A stretch of 64,000 nucleotides of DNA, taken from contig NC_088791.1 in NCBI RefSeq assembly GCF_011386835.1, positions 126,828,943 through 126,892,942 of the forward strand. The letters run 5' to 3'. Below the pieces are notes generated by a model. The model worked only from the letters and a program-made list of their open reading frames with translations, did not search any database and was not told the origin of the DNA. The DNA comes from Chrysemys picta bellii (taxonomy: Eukaryota > Chordata > Testudines > Emydidae). Positions 47,443-60,440 of this stretch are shown here, piece by piece (within the stretch, counting starts at the first letter, position 1; each line of letters begins with the position of its first letter). Made by a program: the position numbers and the translations under genes.

Positions 47443-48810
47443 CCACTTCCATGTATTTCCTCTCTGTCCTTTGCACAGCTTAACAAACCTAAGATGAAGA
47501 CATTTATTGCACACTGTACTGATACAGTCAATATTCACACAATACAAATTCTCCTCTATGGTTTTTAAGCAAGTAGGATTCCTCTATTTCCTCTTTGGCC
47601 CAATTACAATGTCAGGTGGCCACTTTAAAATAATTCTACATACTGCAAAAAATTGTTGAAGGGTCAAATTTTGCCCCATATTTAGCTTTTTCTGTAAATA
47701 TAAAACTAAGGCTAATAGAAATGCTGCAATGCATTTTTAAAAAAATAATTGCCAAGGGAAGTAGTTATTTTGAAAAAATAAATAGTCTCAAAATGCTCCA
47801 CCATTATACTAATCTATGAGAACTTTGAAGTCAAACTGACTAGAAAGTCCATTTTCATTACCCAAACTGAGAGAAATGCAAGAAATAAACTCATGCAAAT
47901 ATTGAAGAATGCATTTGATTTAAAAAAAAATCTTAATTTTAATATACAATGGTGTCGTAGTTAATACAGGTAAACAAAACAGTTTCATCAAGTGTGATTT
48001 TTGAGCTGACCTATCCCCTGAAAAAAGACACATACTTGTAGTTTTTTAATCCATACTGATAACTGCAGTATGATTGTTTCACCCCCACCCCAATACCATG
48101 ACATTACAACCTAGAGGCACAGTCATTACTCCACAATAACTTCACGTAAACCAAAGTGCAGGAAAAGCAGATGTGATATCACATCAAAGCTGCAGAACAT
48201 AAATGTAAAGGTCAAATTTGGCTTGATAAGTGTGGACACAATTAAATCCAGCCTTTCTTCCCAGCCACACAGATCCCCTCTATTCTTTTGTCAAGACAAA
48301 CACCTTGGTCTTTTGTGTCCTTATACTTAGTTCCTTCTAGATGTCAGCTCAAACACTCAAACAGGGTTTCAGACTAGGGACTGCCAAGACCTGTTTCTGT
48401 ATAAATCTGTCTTGACCTTTCTTTCTAACACCTTTGTTCAGAAACTGGAAGCAGCTAAGTTTTACTTTAAATTGCAAAATAGTAAGTGGGTTTATCTTTG
48501 AACAGAGAATACACAACAGATATTCATTGGGAGGAAAGGGGAGGGGAAGGGAAGTAGCGAGAGAGGAGAACCAAATATACGGACATCAGGGGATATTCCT
48601 TTCAGGTAACAGGGAAAGAAACCTGTGACCCTTCTCAATGGCAGAATAAGAGTGCAGAGTTGATACATGAATATTTAACTAGCCTGAAAAGTTGAGGTTT
48701 CTGTAATGTTTTCCCTTGGGACAACAAGAGAGAAGCAATAATTTATAACCAGAATGGGACTGTGTTCAATCTGTGAACAAAATTCACTTTTATCTCTCTA
48801 TAGAGATCAC
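47443..48810. other. AT-rich non-coding stretch
   Basis: No gene or repeat is recognised between the DIRS-like element and the palindromic repeat that follows. Confidence 0.5.
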
Positions 48811-48913
48811 AATTTAGCAAGGCATTTAAGCATGTAAGTAATTCAATTTAAGTCAATACTGCTCACATGATTAAAAATGAGTCATGTGCTTAAGTATCTT
48901 GCTGAACTGAGGT
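48811..48913. repeat. Old palindromic repeat (family B), copy 1
   Basis: 'tagcaaggcatttaagcatg' pairs imperfectly with 'catgtgcttaagtatcttgc'. The same family recurs at 49472..49563. Confidence 0.6.
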
Positions 48914-49471
48914 TTAAATCTAAGAACATTTTAACAATCCATTTGTTTGTGCAGCTGCAACATTATCACTGATACATTAACTTGGGACATCAAAATCCTA
49001 ATTATACTGATATTTTCCCATAGAAACATTGCCAAATTAGCACAAAGACTATTAACCTACAGGAAGTTTCAGAGTCCAAAGAGAACACTGGAAAGGCAAG
49101 AGAAATGAACCAGGATTTGCAGAGGGCCATTTGCTCGCTTTCATGAGTTTACTTCAACACCTCTCCACTAAAAAATCCTTACCCCATATACCTCTACCAG
49201 ACTTCAATACATTATCACGAGAATGAAGAACATTTTGAAGAAGTCTGATTTATCTGGGCTTGACTATTTTCCAGCTGACAAAACAGGAACAAGCAGTTTT
49301 AAAAATAAGGAAAAAACAAATCAACAATGAACTACCATGTGTGTGTGAATAACTGATCTAGTTGCAATATGGACAGTGGTCTCATCCACTCCCCTAGTTC
49401 TTCAACTCCTCCTTATTTCCACATCACTCCTCCTGCTGCCACATCCACCTTAGCCCCAATTCAGTAATCCA

Positions 49472-49563
49472 TCCGTGTTCAGCAAAGCACTTCAACAAGT
49501 GCTGAAGTCCCTTTGAATTTTAAAAGTTAAGCACCTGCTGAAGTGCTTTGCTAAACTGGGCTG
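49472..49563. repeat. Old palindromic repeat (family B), copy 2
   Basis: 'agcaaagcacttcaacaagt' (from 49481) pairs with 'gctgaagtgctttgct' (to 49552). The loop holds 'ctttgaattttaaaagttaa'. The spacer 48914..49471 has nothing recognised. Confidence 0.75.
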
Positions 49564-50583
49564 TTTGTTCCCTATCCTGTACTGTTTGTTTAAAAGAAAA
49601 AAGTGATCCTTACATCATCATTCAACTAAGATGCATGCAGTACCAGTAGGCTGCCCCACGACCTTGTATTTGCAACCACTCTCCTCCATTCCCTCTACCT
49701 TCTCTCTCTGGTTTGTCTGCCCTCATCTTCTCACATCTCTTCCTAGGCCCCAGGGCTGCAACTGGATCCACAGGAGTGAGTTTCCACATGCAGAGCTCCA
49801 CTGACACAGTGGTAAAGGGCCTGTCTCCAGTTGCAAAACTATAAATTCTTTGAGGCAGGGACCACATCTATTTTATTCTTGTAGATGGCACCTAGTATGC
49901 TTTTAGTCACTCCATATATTAGTAATAACAGAATTAGCCTTAGTCCTTCCAATCTGACTCCTACAGATACAATGCATTTCTCTATCTCCATCAGCTATAC
50001 TTTCCCTTTTAGTCCCATTCCCTACGCTGAACTTCTACAGTCTTTTCTTCCCTGTGCCCGCCTAACGCTGACAGCTGCTCTATATTCCCAGGAGTCTTTG
50101 GGGCTGCTCCAGACATACGTTTTCCATTAGACTAGTGCACAGTGCCTGGCCTTTTCTCACTCATTTCCTCCCATTCACAGCCCATGGTCTAACCATTAAA
50201 GCACATGGTCTCACCATTATTTAATTGAATTATGGTAGCAGTCACAAACGACACTCTCCACACATGTACCATGCACATGCAGCTCCTGCTCTGGAACATT
50301 AATTACTCTAGCACCCAAGAGCCACAATTACTTTTACAGCCGCCCAAAACGTGGAGGCTCTTTGCAATGCAAATAGCAAGGTGTGGGCCCTGTCCCAGAA
50401 ATCATGTAATCTAGTTTTAGACATGACAATGGGTGAGGAAAGACGAGGCATGCAAACCCAGGCCCATTGAAGTCAATGGAAGTTTTGCCATCTACTTCAG
50501 TGGGACCAAGATTTCACCCAAGGAGCAGAGAAGTAACATGCCATTGTTACTCATTTGTGGCATGTGTTTCCACCTGTGCTTTT
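49564..50583. other. Non-coding stretch with SINE tail and relic repeat
   Basis: At 49838..49900 is a SINE 3' module ('aaattctttgaggcagggac', 'tagatggcacctagtatg'). At about 50446..50525 is an old relic ('attgaagtcaatggaagttt'). No gene. Confidence 0.5.
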
Positions 50584-50692
50584 AGGGAGAGATTTTCTAC
50601 AGCACCTAGTGGATTTACATGCACAATTCCTATTGATTTTCAATGGGATGGGTGTGCCTAAATCCTGTAGGCCCCTTTGAAAATCTCTCCCT
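50584..50692. repeat. Old palindromic repeat (family C)
   Basis: 'agggagagattttc' pairs perfectly with 'gaaaatctctccct'; inner words such as 'cacctagtggattta'/'taaatcctgtaggc' pair imperfectly. Confidence 0.75.
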
Positions 50693-51480
50693 TAGTTGCT
50701 TGCAGTTGCTTTCTATGATCCCACTGAAGCATAAAACTAAGGTCACTCCCTAGTAATATTGCACTTGTCCTTGGCCATATCAAGAAGCCTAAAGTGGTAT
50801 CATGGTCTGTCAACAGTATAAGCAGCCTGGCAGGGCTGGGAATTTTGGGAGGGGGGGGACCCTTCTCTTTCATATCCGTAACCTAATAACCCACACTCTC
50901 AAGTGGGAGCAGTGCAAAAATCTTTAATCTTCAGCAGCCGGTCAAATCAGACACACCTGGGGGAGCTCCCCAGGTTGCAGAGTGCGGTCCAGTGAGAGAA
51001 AGCAGAAAGCACTAGGGCTCCTTACTCACTCACTCATCATTCCAGTGCACTGTCTCCCCTTCCCCATCTCTTTCTCCTCCCCACAAAATAATTACAACAA
51101 GACACCTTCAGGAGGCACCTTATGCCAGTAGAAAGAGACCCCAACCTTCTGGTATGAGCACCACACTCTGAGACATCGGCAGAGTGTGGGGGTCCACAGC
51201 CATGGAAGGGAGAGTGTTTCAAGAGGAGATTTAATGTCAGAAATCTATAAGAATTATTAATGTTATTATTTGTGTAGTCAGTGTTTCAAGTGAGTGGGGG
51301 AGGAAAAAAACCTCAAAAGATCACAGACCTGGCTTTTTATTTATTTTAAATCGAGCCAGGTGGCTGATGGCCACATTTTAATTACTGTTTTGCCAAAGCT
51401 GCTGCTCCCAGATTATGATAGACCCCAACACACACACAGTTTTTTCATACCACTAAGTACTGTGTATTGTGGTAGAGCCT
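50693..51480. other. Non-coding stretch, nothing recognised
   Basis: About 790 bases with a short G-run near 50851. No exon or repeat family is recognised. Confidence 0.5.
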
Positions 51481-52630
51481 ATAGAGTCACAGATTCCAAG
51501 GCCAGAAGGGACCACTCTGATCATCTAGTCTGACCTCCTGTCTAACACAGGCCGTAGAACTTCCTCAAAGTAATTCCTAGAGCAGAGCTTTCAGAAAAAA
51601 ACATCCAATCTGGAGTTAAAAATTGTCAGTAATGGAGAATCCACCAAGACCCATGGTAAGTTGTTCCAATGGTTAATTACTCTCACGGTCAAAAATTTAC
51701 AGCCTGCTTCCAGCCTAAATTTGTCTAGCTTCAACATCCAGCCACTGGATCATGTTATGCCTTTCTTTGCTAGACTGAAGAGCCCATTAAATATTTTTTT
51801 CCCCCATGTAGGTACTTATAGACTGTAATCAAATCACCCTTTAACCGTCTCTTTGTTTAGTTTAACAGATTGAGCTCCTTGAGTCTATCACTATAAGTCA
51901 GGTACTCTAATCCTTTAATCTTCCTGGGGAGTCTTCTCTGAACCCTCTCCAGTTTATCAACATCCTTCTTGAATTGTGGACACCAGAACCATTCCAGCAG
52001 TGGTCACACCAGTGCCAAATACAAAGGCAAAATAAACTCTCTATTCCTACACAACAGTCCTCTTTTCATACATTTGAGGATCACATTAGCCCTTTTAGCT
52101 AGTGCCAAATCTTTTTCAGAGTCACTGCTTCCCAGAATAGAGTTCCCCATCATGTAAGTATGGCCTATATTCCTTGTTCCTAGATGTACACGTTTACATT
52201 TAGCTGTATTTAAAATGCATATTGTTTGCCTGCACCCAGTTTACCAAGCAATCCAGATTGCTCTATATCAGTGACCTGTCTTCTTCGTTATTTACCATTC
52301 CCCAATTTTTGTGACATCTGCAAACTCTGTCAGTGATAATTCAATGTTTCTTTCAGGTAATTGACAAAAATGTTAAAGACCATAGGGCCAAGAAGAGATC
52401 CCTGCTGGACCCTACTAGAAACACACCTGCTCAATGATTCCCTGTTTACAATTAAATTTTGAGACCTAGCCAGCTAGGTCAGCTAGTCAGCTTTTAATCC
52501 ATTTAATGTGTACCATGTTCTTTCTACTATTTTTGATTAAAATATTGTGTGGTATCAAGTCATACATCTTACAGAAGTCTAAGTATATCACATCAGCACT
52601 ATTGCCTTTATCAGCTGAAGCTGTAAACAC
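51481..52630 (-). mobile_element. CR1 LINE 3' part including reverse transcriptase remnant
   Basis: The longest CR1 here. The 3' end at the left reads 'agattccaaggccagaaggg'. Toward the right the minus strand encodes pieces of the CR1 reverse transcriptase: an LDFCKMYDLIPHNIL-like segment (52561..52590 region; family A motif LDFxKAFD), GPMVFNIFVNYLKE near 52390, and FADVTKIG (52323..52300), where the catalytic FADD has become FADV. Several stops interrupt the frame. It is 5'-truncated near 52630. Confidence 0.85.
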
Positions 52631-52744
52631 CCCAGGGTGGAAGCCTCATTGTGCTGGAGACTGTACACTTTTCAGAGATGATACTGGAGAAAGGGAAGGG
52701 GCAGGAAAGAGTCAAGCCATTCTTTGAAGATTTCATTTCAAATA

Positions 52745-52990
52745 ATTAGAGAGGAAGCTCGGCCCAGGGGTTAGGGCATTAGGCATTAGCCTAGGACTTG
52801 AAAGACTTGGTTTCAATTCCCTGCTCTGCCACAGATTTCCTATGTGACCTTACACAGGTCACATTTCTCTCTGCGCCTCAGTTCTTCATTTGTAAAATGG
52901 GGATAATGGCACGGCCCTACCTCACAGCGTGTTGTGAACAGAAATACATTAAATACAGCGAGGTGCTCCGATACTACAGTAAATGGGGCC
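52745..52990 (+). mobile_element. tRNA-derived SINE
   Basis: Head 'ggcccaggggttagggcatt', B-box-like 'ggtttcaattccctgctctg', body 'gcgcctcagttcttcatttg' and 'taaaatggggataatggca', ending near 'agataagtactttagaca'. Confidence 0.85.
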
Positions 52991-54173
52991 AGATAAGTAC
53001 TTTAGACAGAAAGAGAAGTATGAACACTCCAATAAGGAAAATCTACAGAAATAAAGATCTATTGAATACATGGCCATGTTTTGTTACATATTATACATGG
53101 ATAGCTGCAATATTTGCTGGTAAATGTCTGTAACTGACTTGATTCAGGCTGTCAATCCAGTCTGACCCTGTACTTTTGGAGCCGAAAGTGTGAGTGTTGG
53201 CCACATGAGCTAAAGGACAAAGTCTCCAAGCTGGAAGCAGCAGCAGATAAAGTCACTTATATCAACCAGCCACTAAAGGGGGGACAAAGACCTACGCTAG
53301 GAGGGACAGTAGGGAGAAAAAATAAATAAAGATGATTTAATAATGCTTACATAATAACAAAATATGTAAAGAGCACACAAATATTAAATTTGGATTTATT
53401 AAAAATGCTCCTGTTCATAGTGAATCTTTGTAGGGTGCTTGTGCCCTTTGAAGCACATGGTCCCTGTAAAATACCTTTGTCCTCTCTTACATTCCACATC
53501 ACCCCTTGTTTACAAAGGGGAGCCTCAAACGGAGGCCAGAGATGCCCTGCTAAACTTTTGTAAGATGGAGGTTGATATCTAATTCACCTCGCTCCTCCCT
53601 ACTACCTCTTCATTAAACAATGCCAGGAAGAAAGGGATCACATGCCAGATTTCCCCTCCCCAAGGCACAGAAAGCAGGGATTGCTTTAGCAGCTGTGTCA
53701 GGTGTGACGAGAACCTTGCCAGTCTGAACACCAGAGTTTATATCCAGTACTCTTGATAAGGTCCTAGCTTATCCTTAATAAGTGCCTGCACTACCGCTTT
53801 ACTGCTTAGCATGCAAACCTGATTTATATCTGTCTGCAGTGCATGAGTCACGCAGGGGAACTGACAAACAAACTCCCGCACCTCGCTCCAGCTCTTGTTC
53901 CTCATTCCTTAAAATGTCATGAGGCAGTAGGGGGTGAGGACAAAGATGATGAATCTGTGCCTGCAAGATTATTTAGAATTTAGCTCTCTTGATGATTACA
54001 CTTTGACTGAAATTTTCTGGGATTCTTTGCACAATTTTTTCTTTGCTCACAGTTCTACTCAGCATGAATTATGGCATCCAACCAAATGAGGAAGGAGGAC
54101 TTGGCCAAAGAAACGTTTTCTAATCCATAGACAGTAGGTTGCATTCACCGTCACAGCATGGGCTTCTTTCTTA
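52991..54173. other. Non-coding stretch
   Basis: No gene or repeat is recognised. An AP-1-like TGAGTCA with extended 'gcatgagtcacgc' lies near 53843, of uncertain meaning. Confidence 0.45.
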
Positions 54174-54292
54174 GGATATGTCTACACTATGGAGACTATA
54201 TTGGCCCTTTTCTGTCAACAAAGCTGATTCTACACTGATTCTATTCTTACCAATGTATCTATGCTGATATAACTTTTCAGTGTAGACCAAGC
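54174..54292. mobile_element. Harbinger-type MITE, short
   Basis: Ends GGATATGTCTACAC and the complement of GTGTAGACCAAGC. TTA precedes it and TTC follows, so the duplication is only partly kept. Confidence 0.65.
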
Positions 54293-54358
54293 TTCAGATA
54301 CCTCAACCCTATACTCACTGAGCCTGAACAATTAATGAACAACCCTGGTAGCCAAGGT

Positions 54359-54593
54359 CAGGGGCGGCTCCAGGCACCAGCGCACCAAGTGCGTGCCGGG
54401 GGCGGCCTGCTGGTCGCCGTGAGGGCAGCAGTCAGGCTGCCTTCGGCGGCATACCTGCAGGAGGTCCGCCGGTCCCGCGATTTCGGCGGCGGGTACGCCA
54501 AATCCACGTTACCAGCAGACCTCCCGCAGGTGTGCCGCCGAAGCCTGCCTCACTGCCGTGCTTGGGGCGGCAAAATACATAGAGCGGCCCCTG
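54359..54593. mobile_element. hAT-type MITE, GC-rich
   Basis: The element starts CAGGGGCGGCTCC and ends with the complement of CAGGGGCCGCTC. It is flanked by GCCAAGGT (54351..54358) and GCCGAGGT (54594..54601), an 8-bp duplication with one change. The 101-codon frame across it is not a gene. Confidence 0.85.
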
Positions 54594-54601
54594 GCCGAGG
54601 T

Positions 54602-55435
54602 ATACCACAGTTACACACACTCTTGCTTGTCTCAAAATGAGAAGGCTTACTCTGTGCTGAGGCAGCGTTCTATCACCTTCCTGTTTACTTTTCTAATAAG
54701 ATCACCACTGTATTTCAGCATCATGGACTGGTTTTCCCTTGAACGACATGCCTCCCAAGGAGAGAGCATGCACATGCCTTTCGACATGATTACAGTCATA
54801 TGGTTTGTATTAACATAGTTTACAAGATAACAACCAGGCTACTTATGAAATCTTAATGAAGAGCCAGATCCTCAGTTGGTGTAAATCGATACAGCTCCAG
54901 CTTCATTGACTTCAGACATACTAGGAACGGTAATTGGGAACACATGTAATGTCAAGAACCCTTATGGTAATGCTGCTTCTCAGCTATTATCTGTAAACAG
55001 ACTTAAAGCTGGTCACAACAGAGAAGCCCTAATAAACCTGGTTAGTGTGTGGAAGAGGAAACTGAGGCACACCACCTCATTACTTCAGTGGCTGGATGCC
55101 AAGATACCTACATACTGGAAAACATTAATATCTACATTGAGTTAACACCAGTTGGGAAAGCAGTAATGCAAAGGTACAATGAGATGCTTTCTAGCAACCC
55201 AGAGAAGACGCACTTGTTAACTTATGAGATCACTAGACTAGTCCACAGAGTGCTAAAAGATGCACAAAACTTTTCAGGAGCATATGTGGTTAACGCTTCA
55301 ATAGTAAGCAACACTTGGGAATAATGTTGTTAAACCTCAAAAGGACCCTAACACAGACTGCCTTCAAGTTAGTCAGTGACTAACACTATTAGCAGTATAC
55401 TAAGGGGAGAGGGGTAACACCTCAAAGTATCACCC
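54602..55435. other. Non-coding stretch with relic repeat
   Basis: At 54866..54915 lies an old relic ('gatcctcagttggtgtaaat'), also found at about 8917 and 62808. A 91-codon frame (55049..55324) has no recognisable domain. Confidence 0.5.
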
Positions 55436-56560
55436 TGTAACCCCCGATATTCATCATTGGTATATGGTTGTAGTATTTCATACAAAGCATGCTTTGCAAG
55501 GCATCATATGAAAGGTCATGATCTGCTGAAACTCATTGTTCTGTCAAAATTTGTATATCATTAGTGTGTATGAAGTTATGAGATTTTGCTATACGGTTGT
55601 TATTGAAATATGTTGTGAGTTTGGGAGATAACCACTGTTAGCTCTCCAGTGATTAAAAGGGTAGTGACCCAAGCAGACGTTAAATGACCATTGATCAGCA
55701 GGGGAATTGTAAACAAGAGATATACAATTTTCTAAGAGACAGTTGGCAAGCACCACACAATGGGGATTGCTCAACTCTGGGACTCAGCAAGGCCCACCAG
55801 GACATGTCTGGGACAATATCTTTCCAAGGACATGGATTGAGAGTATAAAATAAGGCACAGCAGCATCATGAGACCACCTGTCTCCTCCCCCACCAACACT
55901 GAAGGTAACAAAAACACTGGGAAGACAAAGACTTTGAACCGAGGAGATTGGTCCCAGGCTCAGAAGGAAATTCAGCCTGTGTATTAAGAACTGTAGCCGC
56001 CTACCTGCAACATCCGGTGGGGTGAGAAAAGCTGTTTGATTCAAATCTTGCTTAGTCTAAAAATGTAGGCTTTTGAATGCGTGTTTATTTTTTATTTTCT
56101 TAAGGTAACTACATCAGACCTTTATGCTTACCAATCACTTAAAATCTATATTTCTGTAGTTTAAAAAAAATATTTTAATGTTTTATCCTTACCAGGGAGC
56201 TTGTTGACAATGCTTGGGGAATCTGCTCAGATTACAAAGGCTGGTGCATGTCCACTTTCCTTTGATGAAGTGGTGAACTAATTAATGATCTTACACTGTT
56301 CAAGAGAAGGTCTTGAGCAGTGTGAAACGGTACATTTGCTGGTGTTTCCCTGTTATAGTTCATGAGTGGCTTGGAAAGCATTCATGCAACTTAGCTGGGT
56401 GTGCCTCTGCATTCGGTGGCTGAGTGATAACAGGGCCTGGAAGGGTTTGCTGCTTGTCAATGGCAAAGCATTGTGAGTGACAGCCCAGGCTGGAGAGTTA
56501 AGGGGGCACAGCGATCCCACCATTCCAGATTGTACCATGGGGGTCCCATTACTGGGACAG
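55436..56560 (+). mobile_element. Probable degraded LTR (first of two neighbours)
   Basis: Begins TGTAACCCCCGATATTC and has a TATA-like TATAAAATA at 55844..55852. Text such as 'catgatctgctgaaac' and 'tatgaagttatgagatt' parallels the next LTR, so the two are related. Toward the right 'ggagagttaagggggcacag' fits the end region of turtle LTRs I recall. The right boundary is uncertain and no poly(A) signal is obvious. Confidence 0.5.
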
Positions 56561-56580
56561 AATATATTGTGGGTCTAGAT

Positions 56581-56693
56581 CAGTGTTTCTCAACGACCAG
56601 TCTGTGGACCAGTGCCAGTCCCTGAGATCTCCCTGACACAGTTTGGGAAGGCAGAAAGCTGGTCCTTGGGATCAAAATGGTTGAGAAACACTG
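56581..56693. mobile_element. hAT-type MITE, 113 bp, perfect ends
   Basis: Ends CAGTGTTTCTCAAC and GTTGAGAAACACTG, a perfect 14-bp inverted repeat. Flanks gtctagat and gtctaaaa agree at six of eight positions, the expected hAT duplication. Confidence 0.9.
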
Positions 56694-56845
56694 GTCTAAA
56701 ATGGTCCCAACCTCCTAAAGCCTCTCAGTTTCCACATACAGAGTATACAGCAGAAGCAGCATAGCTGTTGCTCCTCCTTTCGGCCATTGTCTCTACTGAG
56801 TTGTGGATGAGAGAATCTACGCCACAAGGAATGCTTGGGCATTAT

Positions 56846-58044
56846 TGTGACATTGCACCCCATAATGCTTTATAGAAATATGCTTATGAATGTAAATATG
56901 ACATAACTGGAATATGTTTTAAGCTACATATGCCATGTAACATATCTTTGCAAAGATTATGATCTACTGAATATATTCATCCTATTTGTATGCATGTGTC
57001 ATTTTTGTATTTGAAGTTATGAATATTGGCTGTGAACTCGTTTGATTTTAAGTAGCCTCAGTGAAGCATTTGGTCAGCTTCTTGAGAAAAGACTATTCTC
57101 AGTAAGTGCCCAATCAAGAAACACTTAAGCTGACAATAGACTTTGATAGACTCCAATCCACATCTGAGCTTTCCTGGGAACGTTCCTGTAGAGAACTAAG
57201 TCATGCATGGACATTGCCCAGGTGACTCCAAAACTCCATCTTGTAGAGGAGATTCTACACAGTGTGTGTGTGTGTGGGGGGGGTTACCACCCACAAGAGA
57301 GAAACTATATAAAGACCTAAGAGACCCCTCCATTTTGTCTTCAGCTAGCACAAAAGATAGCCTCTCCACCCCAAAGGATACCTGAAAGAAACTGGAACAA
57401 AGGACAGTAACCACAGGGATGTGAGTGATTGCTGGACCCAGACTAGAAGGAGGCTAGTCTTTAAAAAAAGCTTACCGGAACATCTCTGAGGGTGAGATTT
57501 CATCTGTAATCACTTCCTTACTGTATTAGGTTTAGATTTGTGTATTTTATTTTATTTTGCTCGGTAATTTACTTTGTTCTGTCGGTTATTACTTGGAACC
57601 ACTTAAATCCTACTTTTTGTATTTAATAAAATCACTTTTTACCTATTAATTAACCCAGAGTATGCATTAATACCTGGGCGGGGGGGGGGGCAAACAGCAG
57701 TACATCTCTCTCTATCAGTGTTTTAGAGGGCGAACAATTTATAAGTTTACCCTGTATAAACTTTATACAGGGTAAAACGGATTTATTTGGGGTTTGGACC
57801 CCACTGGGAGCTGGGCATCTGAGTGTTGGAGACAGGGAACACTTCTTAAGCTGTTTTCAGTTAAGCCTGCAGCTTTTCGGGGATGTGGTTCAGACCTGGG
57901 TCTGGGTTTGTAGCAGGCTAGCGTGTCTAGCACAACCAGGCAGAGCACTGAAGTCCCAAGCTGCCTGGGAAAACAGGCTCAGAGGTAGTCCCAGCACACC
58001 AGTTGGCAGTACCCAAGGGGGTTTCTGTGAGCCAACCCGTCACA
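56846..58044 (+). mobile_element. Probable solo LTR (second)
   Basis: The stretch starts TGTGACATTGCACCCC and ends AACCCGTCACA, the TG...CA form of an LTR. The inner signals are in order: TATATAAAG at 57306..57314 and AATAAA at 57625..57630, followed by a long U5. No retroviral coding region lies beside it. The five-base flanks (attat, atcac) do not match well, so the boundaries may be off by a few bases. Confidence 0.6.
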
Positions 58045-59484
58045 ATCACTCAGCCTCAAGTCATTAGATTTTGCTACCTGACAGCTGCTGCAACCCATCT
58101 GCTGCTCCTAATGCACTACAATGAAATGGACTTTCAGGGAGGCCCTGTGCAGATAGGAGGGTAGTAGCATGTATCATGAAAACATGGCCTTGCTGGCGCA
58201 AGGCTGGCAAAGTAGCCACCCAGCCTCAGGGCAGGTTATCATCCTCATTCCCCAAAGAGACATCAAAGTTAGTTTTCAGAGGGTGGCAGTTGTTCAGGGG
58301 GAAGAGGTCTCTACAAACACAAATGACCAGCTTGGCTCATGTTTGTGAGCCTCTCTCAATAACGGACTGGATGTTCAGAACCCCATGCTAAGGTCAAGCA
58401 GTTTCAAATTTTGCTGTGAATAGCTCAGCCAGCCAGTGTGTATGACTACATGAATTTGCTTGTGTTTGAAAAATACATCTTCAGGCCTATTCCCTCTCCC
58501 CTTCCTGGAACTCTGAAATAAAGAATGTCTTCACCTCTGTCCAGCCGTCCTTATAGATTTATTCGAACGTACCTTTCACAGAATGTTGCATGTGCTCCTT
58601 GAGTGAGAGCTCAGCAGCTTAAAAACTAAGCTTTGATGAGGATGACACCTAATCTCTTTAAGAATCAGTTTCTCCCTATTTAAAGATTTAATCACTCCTT
58701 TTCTCTGCCCCAACAACATGCCTTATTCCAGGTTTCTAGGATAACTCAAGACCACTTCACACATTTTAAATTTGAGGGCTCATATGAGTCATTCTAAACC
58801 CTTATTAATTCCTATTTACTAAATATTTCACCCTTTCCCTCTCTAACTCAAATTCAAAACTACCAAAATGGCAATGAATATGAAGAGGGAGAAGTTTTTA
58901 AAAAACAGTGAGAACAGGAATAAAAGGAGGAAGAAGAAGATACCAAGGACTTGGATTTGCATTTGTTTCCCTCCTCAGTAAAGTCTGAAAAGAGAAAATA
59001 TAAAATTCACAACATACCTAATTGATTTAAACATACATTTTTAAGATCAGCTAGTGCCTGTTAGACTCGCATTGTAGTAAAGTGGTCACAATGTGGTTAA
59101 CTATGTTACCCAGAGTATTATGTGATGGAGCTATTCTCCACCCCTTTCTTATTTCCTAGTTTGTAAGCAGGAGTCCCCCCTTACAAATACGCACACTATG
59201 TTGTGATGCTTGTGAATAAAAGTAACAAATTCCCAGCCTGCAGTCCTGTAAGCAGAGAATTGTGTTGGATTGAATGGTCTCTTTACAAAATTGGTGATGA
59301 GGATGGAATATGAACTCATACATATAAGACGTTACACAAAACATACACATGTACAGGAGGGCAACACATTCCTGTGGTGAACACAAAAGCCTGTTAGTAA
59401 GGAAATTCCTAGTTCTATCACGTGTTTTCTGCGTGACTTTAAAGTCAATTTCCCTCAGTGCCTCAATTTTATCGGTTGTGTGGC
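58045..59484. other. Non-coding stretch
   Basis: A 115-codon minus-strand frame (59156..59503) overlaps its end and includes a SINE-like phrase in reverse; no domain is recognised. The rest is AT-rich and empty. Confidence 0.45.
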
Positions 59485-59775
59485 TTGGGTCTGGTCTACC
59501 CACAGTTATTGTTCCAGTTCAACTATTTTGGGTAGAGGTGTGATTTTTACCAATATAGTTACACCAGAAAAAGCCCTGGTGTGGACACAATTATAGGGGT
59601 ATACAGGTGACTTATCCCAGTATAGTTTATTCCCCTCTCCACACAGGAATAGGTATACTTATAGTATAAAGCACTTTTATACCAATATAATTGTGTCCAC
59701 AATAGGGAGGGTTGTACCCCTTTTACTATAACAGTATAGTTAAAACAGTACAACTTGTGTGTGTAGGCAAGGTCT
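59485..59775. mobile_element. Harbinger-type MITE with inner perfect inverted repeat
   Basis: Ends 'ggtctggtctacccaca' and the complement of 'tgtgtgtaggcaaggt' match at about 11 of 16 positions. Inside, gtggacacaattata (59581..59595) and tataattgtgtccac (59686..59700) form a perfect 15-bp inverted repeat, and 'ggtgtggacac' suggests a second element's end nested within the first. Confidence 0.65.
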
Positions 59776-60440
59776 TCATTTATTAATATTTGATAAGCTT
59801 TTTATGATCCTTCAATGGAATGTGCTATAAATTGGGAGCAATTTAAAGCAGCCCTCCCAAATTCAACCTTAAAACCTCCCATTAGATGTTTTTCCTGATA
59901 AAGTCCCACCCTTCTGCTCCCTCTGAGTTTTACTCACTTCCACCAGTGCATCGGGTGTGTAAGTTACACCTCTAATTTGGTCTGTGAAGTATACAGTGAC
60001 AAGATTCTAAGGAGGAATAGGTTTTTGGAAACAGATTCCATTCAGACCAAGCAAAATAGTTTGATACATGTAAGATTACCTTGAGTACTGCTCTTTCTGT
60101 CTACAAATCAAAATGTTTCTCTCTTTGGCGCCTACAGATATTCAGCCCCTGTCCAGAATATACTGTAGTACTCATATAACCACTTACGTACACCCAATGG
60201 CTTTGCAGTGCATTGAAACAGTGTGTAATACAAGGAGGCACAGTAGGAGAATTCATGGGCTCTTGAGTGTGAGCCACTTCTGATGCTTGAGGACAAAAGG
60301 AAATACTTTATTTATTCAGCTTATGCAGAGGGATAACGTTGTTGCTGGGATGCATGCTAAGACCTTGGCATAACTATTTTAAACAGAAGATTTCTTGCTT
60401 TCCGCTTAAGTATTAATGCTCAGTTTGAGACTATAGCTTA
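59776..60440. other. Non-coding stretch, nothing recognised
   Basis: About 660 bases between two MITEs without gene or repeat. Confidence 0.5.
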
